Assembly (NCBI GenBank): GCA_024195265.1
Contig: JAJLRJ010000005.1
Span: forward strand, 47,796,894 to 47,860,893
Reading direction: 5' to 3'
Length of the DNA: 64,000 nt
From: Dendrophyllia cribrosa
Taxonomy: Eukaryota > Cnidaria > Anthozoa > Scleractinia > Dendrophylliidae
The translations under genes and the position numbers were made by a program. Of the stretch, positions 44,422 through 52,749 are shown piece by piece. The notes under the pieces were generated by a model. That model searched no databases, was not told the DNA's origin, and saw nothing but the letters and a program-made list of their open reading frames with translations. Each line of letters starts with the position of its first letter. Positions within the stretch are counted from its first letter, which is position 1.

Positions 44422-46470
44422 TTAGGCTTTTTCAAAAAGAAATGTGATTTGGGCAGACCTAGTAGTCATTGATCGATCATCAACTCTTGCTGAAAATAAC
44501 TCTCCTGCTTGGTAAACAACAGTTGAAAACGTGAATGTTTGAATTCTATTATCACTGCTAAAACGAGTTCCACTTTGTGATTTTTTATCTGGGAGAGTTA
44601 AAGTTAGTTGTGAAAAAGAAGCTGTTTTTGATAAAATTTGAGCAAACGCTGTGATTAATTTGCATCGGATGGGGATGACTATATCATTGAAATAATTATC
44701 GAAAAGTACATTTATAGTGTTTTCTGTTTGTCTATATCTTCCAATCAGCATAAAGTTATTGCTTAAATTTAAATTCAGCAACTTTTGTCCATTTAAATCC
44801 AAGTCTCTCTGCATAACCATCTTCCCCGAGTCAAAGATAAAGGGAGAATCATAAACAGAACTGGGCACATCTGCATGAAATCCAGAAATTCCATAAACGA
44901 TCAAATGAGTTGTTCCGATTGAAGGAGATGATGCTGTTCCCTGCGATTTCAAATCCAAAAAGACGAATTCTGGTGGAGAAATTTGCCATTTATGCATGTG
45001 GATAATTGATCGAGAATAGTTTGAAAACTTCTTTGTTGACTGCTGATTAATATTCAAGCTCGTGGAAACAGCATCAACTGAAACATTTGTCATGGAAACG
45101 GGGAAGAACTCAACAACAAGTGTGTATTCTCCTTGAGGCAACTTCAACATATTTAAGCCCATTCTTCCAGAAAATAAATTTGAAGAATCTTTTCCAATGT
45201 TCAATTGAAAAGCTTTTTTGTTAAAATGATGCGGAGAAAACGGAAAATCTACAACGCCAACAACTTGCAAATCATGCCCGTTGAAAGATTCTCCCGTATC
45301 ACTCATGAGAAAATGAAATGCATCTTTCAGATTTCCAGCTGGAGAGATTGACGTTTCATTCACAAATTTTTTTAAGTCGTTTTCTGTTTTAGTTGCTTCA
45401 CTCGCAATCTCTGATTCTACCCAACTCTTCGATGTTGCTTCATAGACTCCGCTTGGAGCGGCAGGAAGTCCAATAAGTCTTTTTCCTCCCATATTAATTT
45501 GACCAGTCATGGTTCCTCCGGAAAGAGAAAGAGTGCTAGAGGTAAAAAAATTGATTGATGAGTGAAGTTGTTTTACTTGATAATCCACAAACTTTTTGTT
45601 GACTGCTTGATCGATTGCTGTTGGATCTTTTACATTATAAATGAACTGGTTTCCCATATCCAAGCTTGTTTCCATTGGAAATGTTTCTTTTCTGCTGACA
45701 AAAACATTCTTTGCATCGTCATAGGAGATCAGATTGTTATAGTTTGCGGAAAGATCCTCATAAGTCTGCTGTTTTGATTGTGTGACATGAAACAGTCCTT
45801 TCAAATCAATGTCTTTCGTTACTTCATGCGTTGGTGTTGGAGCATTTGGATGAAACTTTTTCAAAGTAATCATATTCACAGCAGAAAGATCTTGGTTTTC
45901 ATCTGTATCCAGATTTGTGATCAACTTTCGATCCATATCGATCTCTCCAGGAAGAATCAGTTTCTTTCCCCTGAGATCCAAGTCTCCTGTCATATGGGAA
46001 GAACCGTCAACCTGCAATGAGTTGACTTTCGCTTGAAGTAAGCTTATGTCCATTTGTTGCTTGTTGATTGCATCTGAGTTGCTTGTTCCTGCTGACAGAT
46101 TTGTGATCTTTTGATTCTTTGCAGTGAATTCTCTCCCATCAGTTGCCATAAAAGTTTGTTTTGCATGAAACAATGGAAATGCATCATTATCTCCAGCAAG
46201 TTGAACGTTTTCGATTGAGTGATAGTTAGCGTCAAGATGATTTGTGAGTGGATTTGAGACTTTCTCAGCAAGTCCTGTGTCTAGCTGATGCCTTGTGATT
46301 GCGTGAGAGTTTTCAGTTCCTTCAGCAAGATCGACAAGCTTTTTATTTTGCATATCATAATCTCCTGTGGATGTCAGCTTAAAACCAACTCCTGGCAATC
46401 CATCTCTTCCATCTCTTCCTCCATGTGAGGTGCTTGTTGTTTCAGAAAGCAATCCATTTGAGTAGCTCAT
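44422..46470 (-). CDS. Fibre-like protein with collagen-like start
   Basis: 682 residues from the ATG at 46470, which follows the ATPase stop by one base. A short collagen-like run (GGRDGRDGLPGVG) is followed by repeated MQNKKLVDLAEGT-SHAITRHQLD-type units, the same logic as trimeric phage tail-fibre repeats (recurring N-K-K-x-x-x-L and DAINKQ/AVNKK). The C-terminal about 200 residues are beta-rich. It is presumed a receptor-binding vertex protein; the target is unknown. Confidence 0.7.
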   Translation of the reverse strand: MSYSNGLLSETTSTSHGGRDGRDGLPGVGFKLTSTGDYDMQNKKLVDLAEGTENSHAITRHQLDTGLAEKVSNPLTNHLDANYHSIENVQLAGDNDAFPLFHAKQTFMATDGREFTAKNQKITNLSAGTSNSDAINKQQMDISLLQAKVNSLQVDGSSHMTGDLDLRGKKLILPGEIDMDRKLITNLDTDENQDLSAVNMITLKKFHPNAPTPTHEVTKDIDLKGLFHVTQSKQQTYEDLSANYNNLISYDDAKNVFVSRKETFPMETSLDMGNQFIYNVKDPTAIDQAVNKKFVDYQVKQLHSSINFFTSSTLSLSGGTMTGQINMGGKRLIGLPAAPSGVYEATSKSWVESEIASEATKTENDLKKFVNETSISPAGNLKDAFHFLMSDTGESFNGHDLQVVGVVDFPFSPHHFNKKAFQLNIGKDSSNLFSGRMGLNMLKLPQGEYTLVVEFFPVSMTNVSVDAVSTSLNINQQSTKKFSNYSRSIIHMHKWQISPPEFVFLDLKSQGTASSPSIGTTHLIVYGISGFHADVPSSVYDSPFIFDSGKMVMQRDLDLNGQKLLNLNLSNNFMLIGRYRQTENTINVLFDNYFNDIVIPIRCKLITAFAQILSKTASFSQLTLTLPDKKSQSGTRFSSDNRIQTFTFSTVVYQAGELFSARVDDRSMTTRSAQITFLFEKA

Positions 46471-46471
46471 T

Positions 46472-47104
46472 TTAAAGTCTTTCATCAAAGTTTTTAGCCA
46501 TGAATTTTCTTGGTTTATCCACATAGAGGAAAGAAAACGGATCATGTGTTGCTTTCAGATAATCTTCTTTTTTGATGTTATTCTCCCTGCAGATCGCAGT
46601 AATTTCTTTGTTGCTGGGAAATTCAAAGATACAAAGATGTGAACAATTCAAGCGGATATCTTTTGGTGTTTGGAAATAACTTTGTGACAAATAAATCACA
46701 GAACAATTCTTGTGTCTGCCTTGGATAAAATAATCAATCAATGGCTTTTGGTTTTTCTCGCAAACAAAATCGTCAAAAATAACCAGTTTTTGATTCTCTC
46801 CTGACAGCTCAGAAACTGGGATGATTTCATCCTGGGATGCTTCAATGATGTTATATCCAGCTTCTTTGCTGATTGGGTGAAATGTTTTCATCAGGTGTTG
46901 ATATTTGGCTTGATCCAGATTTTTTGCATAGAGATAAATTTTATCGTAGAAAAGCAATCTCAAAATCATATCCAGGAGAACGTTTGTTTTCCCTGATCCT
47001 GAAGGACCACAGATCAACATTCTGAAAGTTCGATCCGGCATAAAAGGTTGCAACTGTCGAAAGTTTGTGATTGGGTCCTGACAATCATAATTTGGAATCT
47101 TCAT
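46472..47104 (-). CDS. DNA-packaging ATPase (FtsK/HerA, A32-like)
   Basis: 210 residues. Walker A GPSGSGKTN at about 33-41, Walker B LVIFDDF near 108-114, and a downstream SVIYLSQSYFQTP sensor-like motif ending in a conserved Asn/Gln region. It would pump element DNA into the capsid. Start ATG at 47104; first gene of a leftward trio. Divergent from the PPxY-protein gene. Confidence 0.93.
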   Translation of the reverse strand: MKIPNYDCQDPITNFRQLQPFMPDRTFRMLICGPSGSGKTNVLLDMILRLLFYDKIYLYAKNLDQAKYQHLMKTFHPISKEAGYNIIEASQDEIIPVSELSGENQKLVIFDDFVCEKNQKPLIDYFIQGRHKNCSVIYLSQSYFQTPKDIRLNCSHLCIFEFPSNKEITAICRENNIKKEDYLKATHDPFSFLYVDKPRKFMAKNFDERL

Positions 47105-47186
47105 TTTATTTCCCAGAAGACAAATTCAGATGAACATTTTGTTCAACATCATGTTCTTCATCCAAATTCATGTTTGTGGACTTAAA
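47105..47186. promoter_or_regulatory. Divergent late promoter region
   Basis: The interval between the packaging ATPase start and the probable start of the PPxY gene. An in-frame ATG at 47130 would shorten it to 25 bp. No TATA box is obvious; the start codons are preceded by A/T-rich TAAA-type sequence. Confidence 0.35.
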
Positions 47187-48140
47187 ATGAGTTTATTGAA
47201 ATGGAATGAAATGGCCAAAAGCAAATCTGCTTTGGGGAAAAAAATCAACTTTGTTCACGATGTCATCACCCAGAAAAAGTTGGGTGAAGAGACAAGTCAA
47301 ACTGGACTGGCAAAAATGTTCAAACCCATAACAGCAAAACTAGATGAAGTTGTTGCGTCGAATTTGAGACAGCCAGCTTTGCCAATTCGGAGGAGAAAGC
47401 CAAAAGTCGATCCAGGCATAGATTATTATCCAGAAGTCGATCCATTTGAAGAGATGGATGTTGGTGGTCTGTTTGACGATGAGATTGTGTCACCGCAAGC
47501 AGCTAAACAAATCCCAGCAATGCCACCAACATATGAAGAAATAATGGCAGAAGATCCTGATCCCTCACTTCAAGAAGAAGAAGATGATCCTCCTAAATAT
47601 GAAAAAGTCCTTGAGGAAGAAGCAAATGAGATTTTGACAAATTTGAATCTTGCTAATTATGATACAGTGGAAGAAGTTCTCAACCAGAGGAACTTCTCAG
47701 CGCATCGGTTAAAGAAATATCTCAACGACATTATTAAGATTGCGAATTATCGGAAAAATCAACTGAAAGGGTATAAAGCGTCTTGGACTAAAAAGTTTAA
47801 CAGGGGAGAAATAACTGCAGAGCAGAAGCAAATACAACATCAAGGAATAGATCGTTCATTCCAAACAATAAATGACTTCATCAAATATTACACAAGGAAA
47901 ACAAGAACATTTTCAGGCTCTGGAATGAAAAGAAGACAAAGAGGTGGAGCTATCCACTTGTTCTCCAATCCCAAAGAACTTCTCAAGAAACTTGAGGTAA
48001 TCATTGGCTCTATTCTTGCTGGAAACACAAATCTGGCAATCAGAAACACTGGAGTGGGCATTCTTGATCTTCTCCTGAAAGAGTCAGTTATCAACAAATC
48101 CCAGCATGAAAAGCTGTTTAAAAACTATTTCAAACCATAA
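47187..48140 (+). CDS. Virion-type protein with PPxY late-domain motifs
   Basis: 317 residues from the TTAAAATG at 47187 (an in-frame ATG at 47130 would add 19 hydrophobic residues, a possible signal anchor). It carries PPTY and PPKY within an acidic stretch. PPxY motifs recruit WW-domain ubiquitin ligases in retroviral and adenoviral proteins. The C-terminal third is helical and basic (GSGMKRRQRGG) and ends with a hydrophobic helix. GSGMKR and RGGAIH are possible protease sites. It heads the structural cluster with a 1-bp gap to the next gene. Precise role unknown. Confidence 0.65.
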   Translation: MSLLKWNEMAKSKSALGKKINFVHDVITQKKLGEETSQTGLAKMFKPITAKLDEVVASNLRQPALPIRRRKPKVDPGIDYYPEVDPFEEMDVGGLFDDEIVSPQAAKQIPAMPPTYEEIMAEDPDPSLQEEEDDPPKYEKVLEEEANEILTNLNLANYDTVEEVLNQRNFSAHRLKKYLNDIIKIANYRKNQLKGYKASWTKKFNRGEITAEQKQIQHQGIDRSFQTINDFIKYYTRKTRTFSGSGMKRRQRGGAIHLFSNPKELLKKLEVIIGSILAGNTNLAIRNTGVGILDLLLKESVINKSQHEKLFKNYFKP

Positions 48141-48141
48141 A

Positions 48142-48900
48142 ATGGAAAGAGAAATCGTCTTGTCATCTTACGCCGTTAAGAACAGACTAAACAAACCTGC
48201 AGATTTCACAACAAAATTTAATCGTCAAATTATTCTTGATCCGAATGAACAATATGTTGTTGGGTTGAAACGAATCATGAATATGAGTTTTACGTGGTAT
48301 AACATCAATCCTCAATATGAAAATCAACTGATCAGGTTTTCCTCTGATGGTGGGAAAACATTTTCTGATATTGCGTTTCCTGCTGGAGTTTGGGGGTATA
48401 CTGGGATAAATGATTTCATCCAGAAAGCAACAGTGGTGAAATCTGATGGCGGAGCTGATGTTTTTCCAATCAATCTGGCTTTCAGCAATGAAACTTTCAG
48501 AGTGACAATCACATTGGCTGAAAATTATCAACTGGATTTCACCCAATCAAATTTCTATGATCTTGTGGGGTTTGATAAAAAGATTCTGAAGGAGAAAGTT
48601 AATATTGGCCCAAAAGTTCCAAACCTCAGTCAAGATACTGATATGTTGAACATTCATTGTGATCTCACAAATGATTCACTTGTAGATGGGGAAGAGACTG
48701 ATATCATCTATTCCTTTTCCACATCTGTTCTGCAGTCATCATGGAGTTTTGAGCGTGAACCCATAAAAATAGCATTCTGCCCTGTGAACAAAAACACGAT
48801 CAGCTCAATTCGGATGTATATCACAGACGGGAAAAGAAGAATTGTTAACCTGAATGGAGCAGACACAGCTTTCTCGCTGATATTAAAAAAAAGACTATAA
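48142..48900 (+). CDS. Minor capsid protein (penton-like)
   Basis: 252 residues starting MEREIVLSSY at TAAAATG. The sequence is nearly all beta with the pattern of the Polinton minor capsid protein, a single jelly roll at the fivefold vertices (FTTKFNRQIILD, QYVVGLKRI, FTWYNINPQ). The position directly before the core and major capsid genes fits. One base separates it from genes on either side. The family call rests on pattern and synteny. Confidence 0.75.
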   Translation: MEREIVLSSYAVKNRLNKPADFTTKFNRQIILDPNEQYVVGLKRIMNMSFTWYNINPQYENQLIRFSSDGGKTFSDIAFPAGVWGYTGINDFIQKATVVKSDGGADVFPINLAFSNETFRVTITLAENYQLDFTQSNFYDLVGFDKKILKEKVNIGPKVPNLSQDTDMLNIHCDLTNDSLVDGEETDIIYSFSTSVLQSSWSFEREPIKIAFCPVNKNTISSIRMYITDGKRRIVNLNGADTAFSLILKKRL

Positions 48901-48901
48901 A

Positions 48902-49321
48902 ATGAAAGCATATGAATTTTCTCGTTATTATCACCCCAAACTGGGGAAGTTTGTTTATAAGCATAAAGGAACAGGAATCATTTTTGATTCCATCTTCAAG
49001 CCACTGAAAAAGATGGCAGGACCAGCCATGAAAGGAATTCTCAAGAAAGTTGCGAAACCATTTGCGAAAAAAGCTTTGGATGCAGGAATTTCTCACGCTG
49101 GAGAAAAAGTGGGCAAAATGGCAGTTGAAAAATCAGGTGATTTGATCATGAAAAAACTGGGAAACATGAAGATTGGAAAACCATCTGCGAAACGAGGACG
49201 AAAACCACAATCACACCCTTCAATCAAGGTCGCTTCGCTCCCTGCTTCGCTCCCTGCTTCAACTTCTGGAGAAAGTGCAAATGATATCTTGAATAGACTA
49301 ATCAGTGGCCAAGGAATTTAA
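48902..49321 (+). CDS. Small basic core/membrane-active protein
   Basis: 139 residues, Lys-rich. An amphipathic region (PLKKMAGPAMKGILKKV) and an AT-hook-like KRGRKPQ suggest DNA or membrane binding, comparable to adenoviral pX/pVI-type virion proteins. It ends with a helical tail. Inserted between minor and major capsid genes. Confidence 0.6.
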   Translation: MKAYEFSRYYHPKLGKFVYKHKGTGIIFDSIFKPLKKMAGPAMKGILKKVAKPFAKKALDAGISHAGEKVGKMAVEKSGDLIMKKLGNMKIGKPSAKRGRKPQSHPSIKVASLPASLPASTSGESANDILNRLISGQGI

Positions 49322-49335
49322 AATAATCTATCAAA

Positions 49336-50622
49336 ATGGCTTTTCGATCGAATGAATATCTCCAAAGAAATGAACTTGTAAGATTTCAGTTGGATGACAC
49401 AATCAGAGCCCCAGCAAATGGGCAAGCACAAACAAAAAATGGTTATAAATTTACCATCAATGACAGATCAGCGTTTTATGACTGGCATAACGCTTATTTT
49501 GAAGTGCAATTTCAACTCCAGAAAATAGCAGATGGTGCTGGATATGCTGCTGCTGATAGGATAACAGTCATAAATGGTTCACATTCCCTGATAAAACACA
49601 TGGTCATCAGATCTGCAGGAAAGATTGTTTATGAACCTGATAATCTGCATAAAGTTACTTTTGTTAAAAATCTGTTGGAATACTCAGATGACTTCAGCAG
49701 ATCAGTCGCAAAAAACAGTTTCTGGTATTTGGATACGAATGCAACAACTGCTGCGAATAACACAGGATTTGAAGCGAGACGGTTGCAAACTCAAGCTCTT
49801 CGAAACGATGGAACTGGAGGGGCAAAAGATGTTAATGCAATTATCCCCCTAAATCGTTTCTCCTTTTTCGAGGAACTGGAAGACAGGATGTTGGTCCCAA
49901 TGCAACTGCAATTCGAAATTAATCTTCAACAGGATTCTGAATTAATTCATATGGCAAATGGTACAGATCCTGGAAGAGTTGTTATCAACAAATTTTTGCT
50001 TTGGGTGCCGAGATTGACACCAAAAGATTCTCTTTATGATAAATTTGTCAGTTCATTCCTGAAAGAATCGCAATGGAAGTATCTGAGAGAAACATATGAA
50101 CAATCAGCTCCTGCACAATCATCAGGATTCTTCCAGATTTCAGCGAGCATTGACAATGTAAAGCATATTTTTGTCTGGCTGAAAAGAGCAGCTCCACCCA
50201 ATGATGACCCTGCAGAAGATAACCCATATCTCTTTAACACTTTTAAGCTGAATGCAGCAAATGCAAACTCATCCCTGTCAACTTGCAGATTAGAGTATGG
50301 AAATGGAGTGTTTTACCCTGAAACTGACTATGACACAGAATCAAAAGTCAGAATCTTCAATGATGTCATGGCTTATGCAATGAGGAAAAATGACTTCAAC
50401 ACTGGAACACAACTGAATCTGGCTAACTTTCAATCACTTTATAGCCTCATTTATTTCGACTTGTCTTACCAAGCTGAAAAACCAACAAGAGATCCCAAAC
50501 AGCTGATATTTCGATATACGCTGAATGCTAATGCAGCTGCAGCCTTCAATGTGCATGCAGTCGTTCTCTATGAGGAAACAGCTAAGATTGATAAAGTTGG
50601 AAATGAATTAGTTATAGCTTAG
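49336..50622 (+). CDS. Major capsid protein (double jelly roll)
   Basis: 428 residues starting MAFRSNEYLQRNELVRFQ at CTATCAAAATG. The beta-rich body with FYDWHNAYFEVQFQL early, a mid-protein charged loop and LIYFDLSYQ near the end fits the Polinton/adintovirus hexon-like major capsid protein, which forms pseudo-hexameric capsomers. Size is within the family's usual range. The frame is intact. Confidence 0.85.
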   Translation: MAFRSNEYLQRNELVRFQLDDTIRAPANGQAQTKNGYKFTINDRSAFYDWHNAYFEVQFQLQKIADGAGYAAADRITVINGSHSLIKHMVIRSAGKIVYEPDNLHKVTFVKNLLEYSDDFSRSVAKNSFWYLDTNATTAANNTGFEARRLQTQALRNDGTGGAKDVNAIIPLNRFSFFEELEDRMLVPMQLQFEINLQQDSELIHMANGTDPGRVVINKFLLWVPRLTPKDSLYDKFVSSFLKESQWKYLRETYEQSAPAQSSGFFQISASIDNVKHIFVWLKRAAPPNDDPAEDNPYLFNTFKLNAANANSSLSTCRLEYGNGVFYPETDYDTESKVRIFNDVMAYAMRKNDFNTGTQLNLANFQSLYSLIYFDLSYQAEKPTRDPKQLIFRYTLNANAAAAFNVHAVVLYEETAKIDKVGNELVIA

Positions 50623-50666
50623 AAAAGCGAAGCTAAGCAAGCGAAAAACATATGTTATCATTAAAA

Positions 50667-51503
50667 ATGACAACATATCACCCATACAAAGTAAATTTGT
50701 CTGAAGGGCAAAAACAAAAGCTTGGAAGAGCATTCAGAACAAATATGCCTATCACCCTGAGATTGGGACGAAATCAAACAAGTGGAAGCGATGAGCTGAT
50801 GCTGACAGCCAATCAAATAAAAAGAATCGCAAAAGCAAAATCTCTGGGAAAAGGAGTTGAGATTAAGATAACAAAAGCTCAAATCAGAAAAGTGATGAAA
50901 CAAGGTGGAAGTCTATTTTCTGCTGTTGTTCCTTTAGTGAAAACATTGGTGCCCACCCTAGGAAAAACACTAGGATTATCAGCACTCGCTGGTTTGGCGA
51001 GTGAAGGAGCGAGTCAAATAGTTAAAAAGATAAGCGGAAGCGGTGGTCAAGTGGGTGGATTTCTCATTCCCCAAAATAAAATTCAGAAACTGATTGACAA
51101 TAAAAATTTGTTGACAAATAAACAGAAACAAGATATTTTGATTGCCTTGCAATCAGGAGGAGAAGTTGTGATGAAACCAACCGCAAAACAATCTGGTGGA
51201 GCACTTGGTACCATTCTGGCATCCATTGGAATCCCACTTGCGATTGATATGGTGAAAAACCTGTTTGGAAAAGGTGCCCCCAGAGTTGGACGTCCAAAAG
51301 GAAAAGGAGCCCCCAGAATTGGACGACCAAAAGGAAAAGGAGCTCCAAGGTTGGGAGCTCCTTGGGCAAGACCTCCTCCAGTCATTGGAAGTTGGAGAAA
51401 CTCTGTTGGAATGGGAAAAAAAAAATCAAAAAAAGGCAAAGGACTTCTGCTGGGATCGAAAAGTCCATTCAACAACATCCCAATTCTCGGAGCAATACTG
51501 TGA
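50667..51503 (+). CDS. Core protein with glycine-rich and AT-hook-like repeats
   Basis: 278 residues from TTAAAAATG (MTTYHPYKVNLSEGQKQKL). The N-terminal 80 residues form the module common in Polintons (LSEGQKQKL, LTANQIKRI, KAQIRKVMKQGG). Then come a hydrophobic Ala/Gly segment, QSGG at two places (possible adenain sites), and a triplicated GKGAPR(V/I/L)G block carrying GRPK AT-hook-like units. The C-terminus is Lys-rich. Likely coats genome DNA or perturbs membranes. Near the end, a 10-A and a 7-A run precede the -1 frame that leads into the protease. Confidence 0.7.
   Translation: MTTYHPYKVNLSEGQKQKLGRAFRTNMPITLRLGRNQTSGSDELMLTANQIKRIAKAKSLGKGVEIKITKAQIRKVMKQGGSLFSAVVPLVKTLVPTLGKTLGLSALAGLASEGASQIVKKISGSGGQVGGFLIPQNKIQKLIDNKNLLTNKQKQDILIALQSGGEVVMKPTAKQSGGALGTILASIGIPLAIDMVKNLFGKGAPRVGRPKGKGAPRIGRPKGKGAPRLGAPWARPPPVIGSWRNSVGMGKKKSKKGKGLLLGSKSPFNNIPILGAIL
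51428..51482 (+). promoter_or_regulatory. Candidate -1 frameshift signal (core to protease)
   Basis: A AAA AAA (51428-51434) lies in the core-protein frame as X XXY YYZ. After a 6-nt spacer, GGACTT (51441-51446) can pair with AAGTCC (51461-51466), and the loop TGGGAT (51451-51456) with ATCCCA (51477-51482), an H-type pseudoknot. The -1 frame is the protease frame and is open throughout. An ATG at 51362 is a rival explanation, so this is the weakest of the three signals. Confidence 0.5.
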
Positions 51504-51934
51504 GACCCAAATTTGTAATTAAACCCTTGAATAATATTGATGTGTTGAATTGGATAAAATATCTCAAGATTCCAAATTTCAAAGGAATATTTGCAAGGGA
51601 TGAATTTATGCCAAAACAACACACTCCCTGCATCATCAATCTTGATTCGCTGAAAAATGCAGGAACTCATTGGGTTGCTTGCGCTCCGGGGAAAAAATTC
51701 ACGTGGTATTTTGATAGTTTCGGCATGGGATTTCCACAAGAATTTAAAAGTTCCAAACCTGTAATTTGGAACAGCAGTCAGTATCAAAACATCAACAGTG
51801 TTCTTTGCGGTTATTATTGCCTCTTCTTCCTGCATCAATGGTCGCAGGGGAAAGATTTCTATGATATTCTCCAACCTTTCAGTTTGACTGACCAAATGCA
51901 AAATGAGAAATTCATAAAAGATTATTTCAATTAA
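51434..51934 (+). CDS. Adenain-like cysteine protease
   Basis: The maturation protease of the C5 type. Catalytic His is in GTHWVA, Asp in WYFDSFG, Gln in SSQYQN and Cys in VLCGYYCLFFL, in the correct order. The family-typical start (FKGIFARDEF) lies just after the end of the core gene. The frame is open from 51362 and overlaps the core gene by about 140 nt in the -1 frame; the only in-frame ATGs are at 51362, inside the core gene, and one after the conserved start. Expression by -1 frameshift or from 51362 are both possible. It would process capsid and core proteins, including at QSGG-type sites. Confidence 0.88.
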   Translation, partial: RQRTSAGIEKSIQQHPNSRSNTVRPKFVIKPLNNIDVLNWIKYLKIPNFKGIFARDEFMPKQHTPCIINLDSLKNAGTHWVACAPGKKFTWYFDSFGMGFPQEFKSSKPVIWNSSQYQNINSVLCGYYCLFFLHQWSQGKDFYDILQPFSLTDQMQNEKFIKDYFN

Positions 51935-51936
51935 AA

Positions 51937-52089
51937 ATGGAATCATATTGCGTCAAAGAAAAAAGAGTCACTGGTTGCGTTGAACCATCCGGATATATGA
52001 CTGCAAAAAATGGGAGAAAGATGTTTTTCTGCCATTGCGCTTCCTGTGGAATAAAGAAAACAAGATTTGTAAAGGCTTCGGGAAACTAA
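51937..52089 (+). CDS. DUF5679-like zinc-ribbon miniprotein
   Basis: A 50-residue ORF starting at TTAAAAATG, two bases after the protease stop. Cys pairs (SYCVKEK, TGCVE, CHCASCGIKKTRFV) with a Lys/Arg-rich end match the small DUF5679-type zinc domain seen in Polintons and large DNA viruses, often fused N-terminally to the PLA2 domain. Here the stop TAA directly follows the slippery GGGAAAC, and PLA2 continues in the -1 frame. The short product and the extended product may therefore both be made. Confidence 0.75.
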   Translation: MESYCVKEKRVTGCVEPSGYMTAKNGRKMFFCHCASCGIKKTRFVKASGN

Positions 52090-52112
52090 GTCTGCCCTCA
52101 CAAGGTGGGGGC
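52080..52112 (+). promoter_or_regulatory. -1 frameshift signal (DUF5679 to PLA2)
   Basis: G GGA AAC (52080-52086) is in phase with the DUF5679 frame and abuts its TAA stop (52087-52089). After a 7-nt spacer, GCCCTCAC (52094-52101) pairs with GTGGGGGC (52105-52112) across a 3-nt loop. GGGAAAC is a known retroviral slippery site. The -1 frame is open into PLA2. Confidence 0.68.
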
Positions 52113-52706
52113 TTTTTCGATATAGCCGGCAGTCATTCACTCGGTGAAATTGCCTTAAAAAGCGGCGTGAAAGGATTGACTAATCTTGGCCGTATTGGAT
52201 TATCCAAAGCGGTTAAATCAGATTTTGCCAAACAAAAGATTAAAGGTGCGGTGACCCAATATCTTGATAAAGCATTGGATGCATTTACAAGTGACATTTC
52301 AAAGAAATTAGATCCCTTATCCGGTCGCGGGATTGATGCTCATGCTTTGATTGGAAAACTTCCCAGACCAAAAGGAGGTTTCACTCTCCCCGGGCATAAC
52401 TTCACAGGTCCATATAACCCATTGCACAAGCAAGTCAGATTTGACGATACTGGAAAGATTCTTGAAATCTGGCAACAACCAACTGGAAAAACAGATGCAG
52501 TTGCTATGCAACACGATGTGGATTATTCAATCTGTGCAAAACAAACAGATCCACGCAAATGTAAAAACAAAGCAGACAGAAAGATGGTTGCCGCGTTGGA
52601 TGCTATTCCCTGGGCAGAAAGACAATGGGGACATGCTTTAACACGAAACACAATCAACGCAAAACAAAAACTTGGTTTAGGTGTTTTAAACAGGAAAAGA
52701 TTTTGA
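52086..52706 (+). CDS. Phospholipase A2 domain protein
   Basis: A PLA2 of the parvovirus-VP1u/Polinton type, thought to help virions leave endosomes. The calcium loop is LPGHNFTGPYNP (about 52386-52424) and the catalytic pair is in MQHDVDYS (about 52504-52527). A glycine-rich QGGG near the start and SGRG before the domain could be protease sites. The frame is open from 52035, but the only Met before the catalytic region is at 52035 inside the DUF5679 ORF. Synthesis by -1 shift from DUF5679 is thus the simplest route. In other Polintons the two domains are on one ORF. Its own C-terminal end carries the next frameshift signal, towards the integrase. Confidence 0.82.
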   Translation, partial: LSLPSQGGGFFDIAGSHSLGEIALKSGVKGLTNLGRIGLSKAVKSDFAKQKIKGAVTQYLDKALDAFTSDISKKLDPLSGRGIDAHALIGKLPRPKGGFTLPGHNFTGPYNPLHKQVRFDDTGKILEIWQQPTGKTDAVAMQHDVDYSICAKQTDPRKCKNKADRKMVAALDAIPWAERQWGHALTRNTINAKQKLGLGVLNRKRF

Positions 52707-52749
52707 GTGAAGGCTGGACTCAAAATCTAGCAAATGAACTTCACCAGCC
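52685..52749 (+). promoter_or_regulatory. -1 frameshift signal with pseudoknot (PLA2 to integrase)
   Basis: T TTA AAC (52685-52691), the coronavirus-type heptamer, lies in phase with PLA2 five codons before its TGA. After a 7-nt spacer, GATTTTGAGT (52699-52708) pairs perfectly with ACTCAAAATC (52718-52727). Loop GGCTGG (52712-52717) pairs with CCAGCC (52744-52749), forming an H-type pseudoknot with 10-bp and 6-bp stems. The -1 frame reads into the integrase. Confidence 0.78.
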
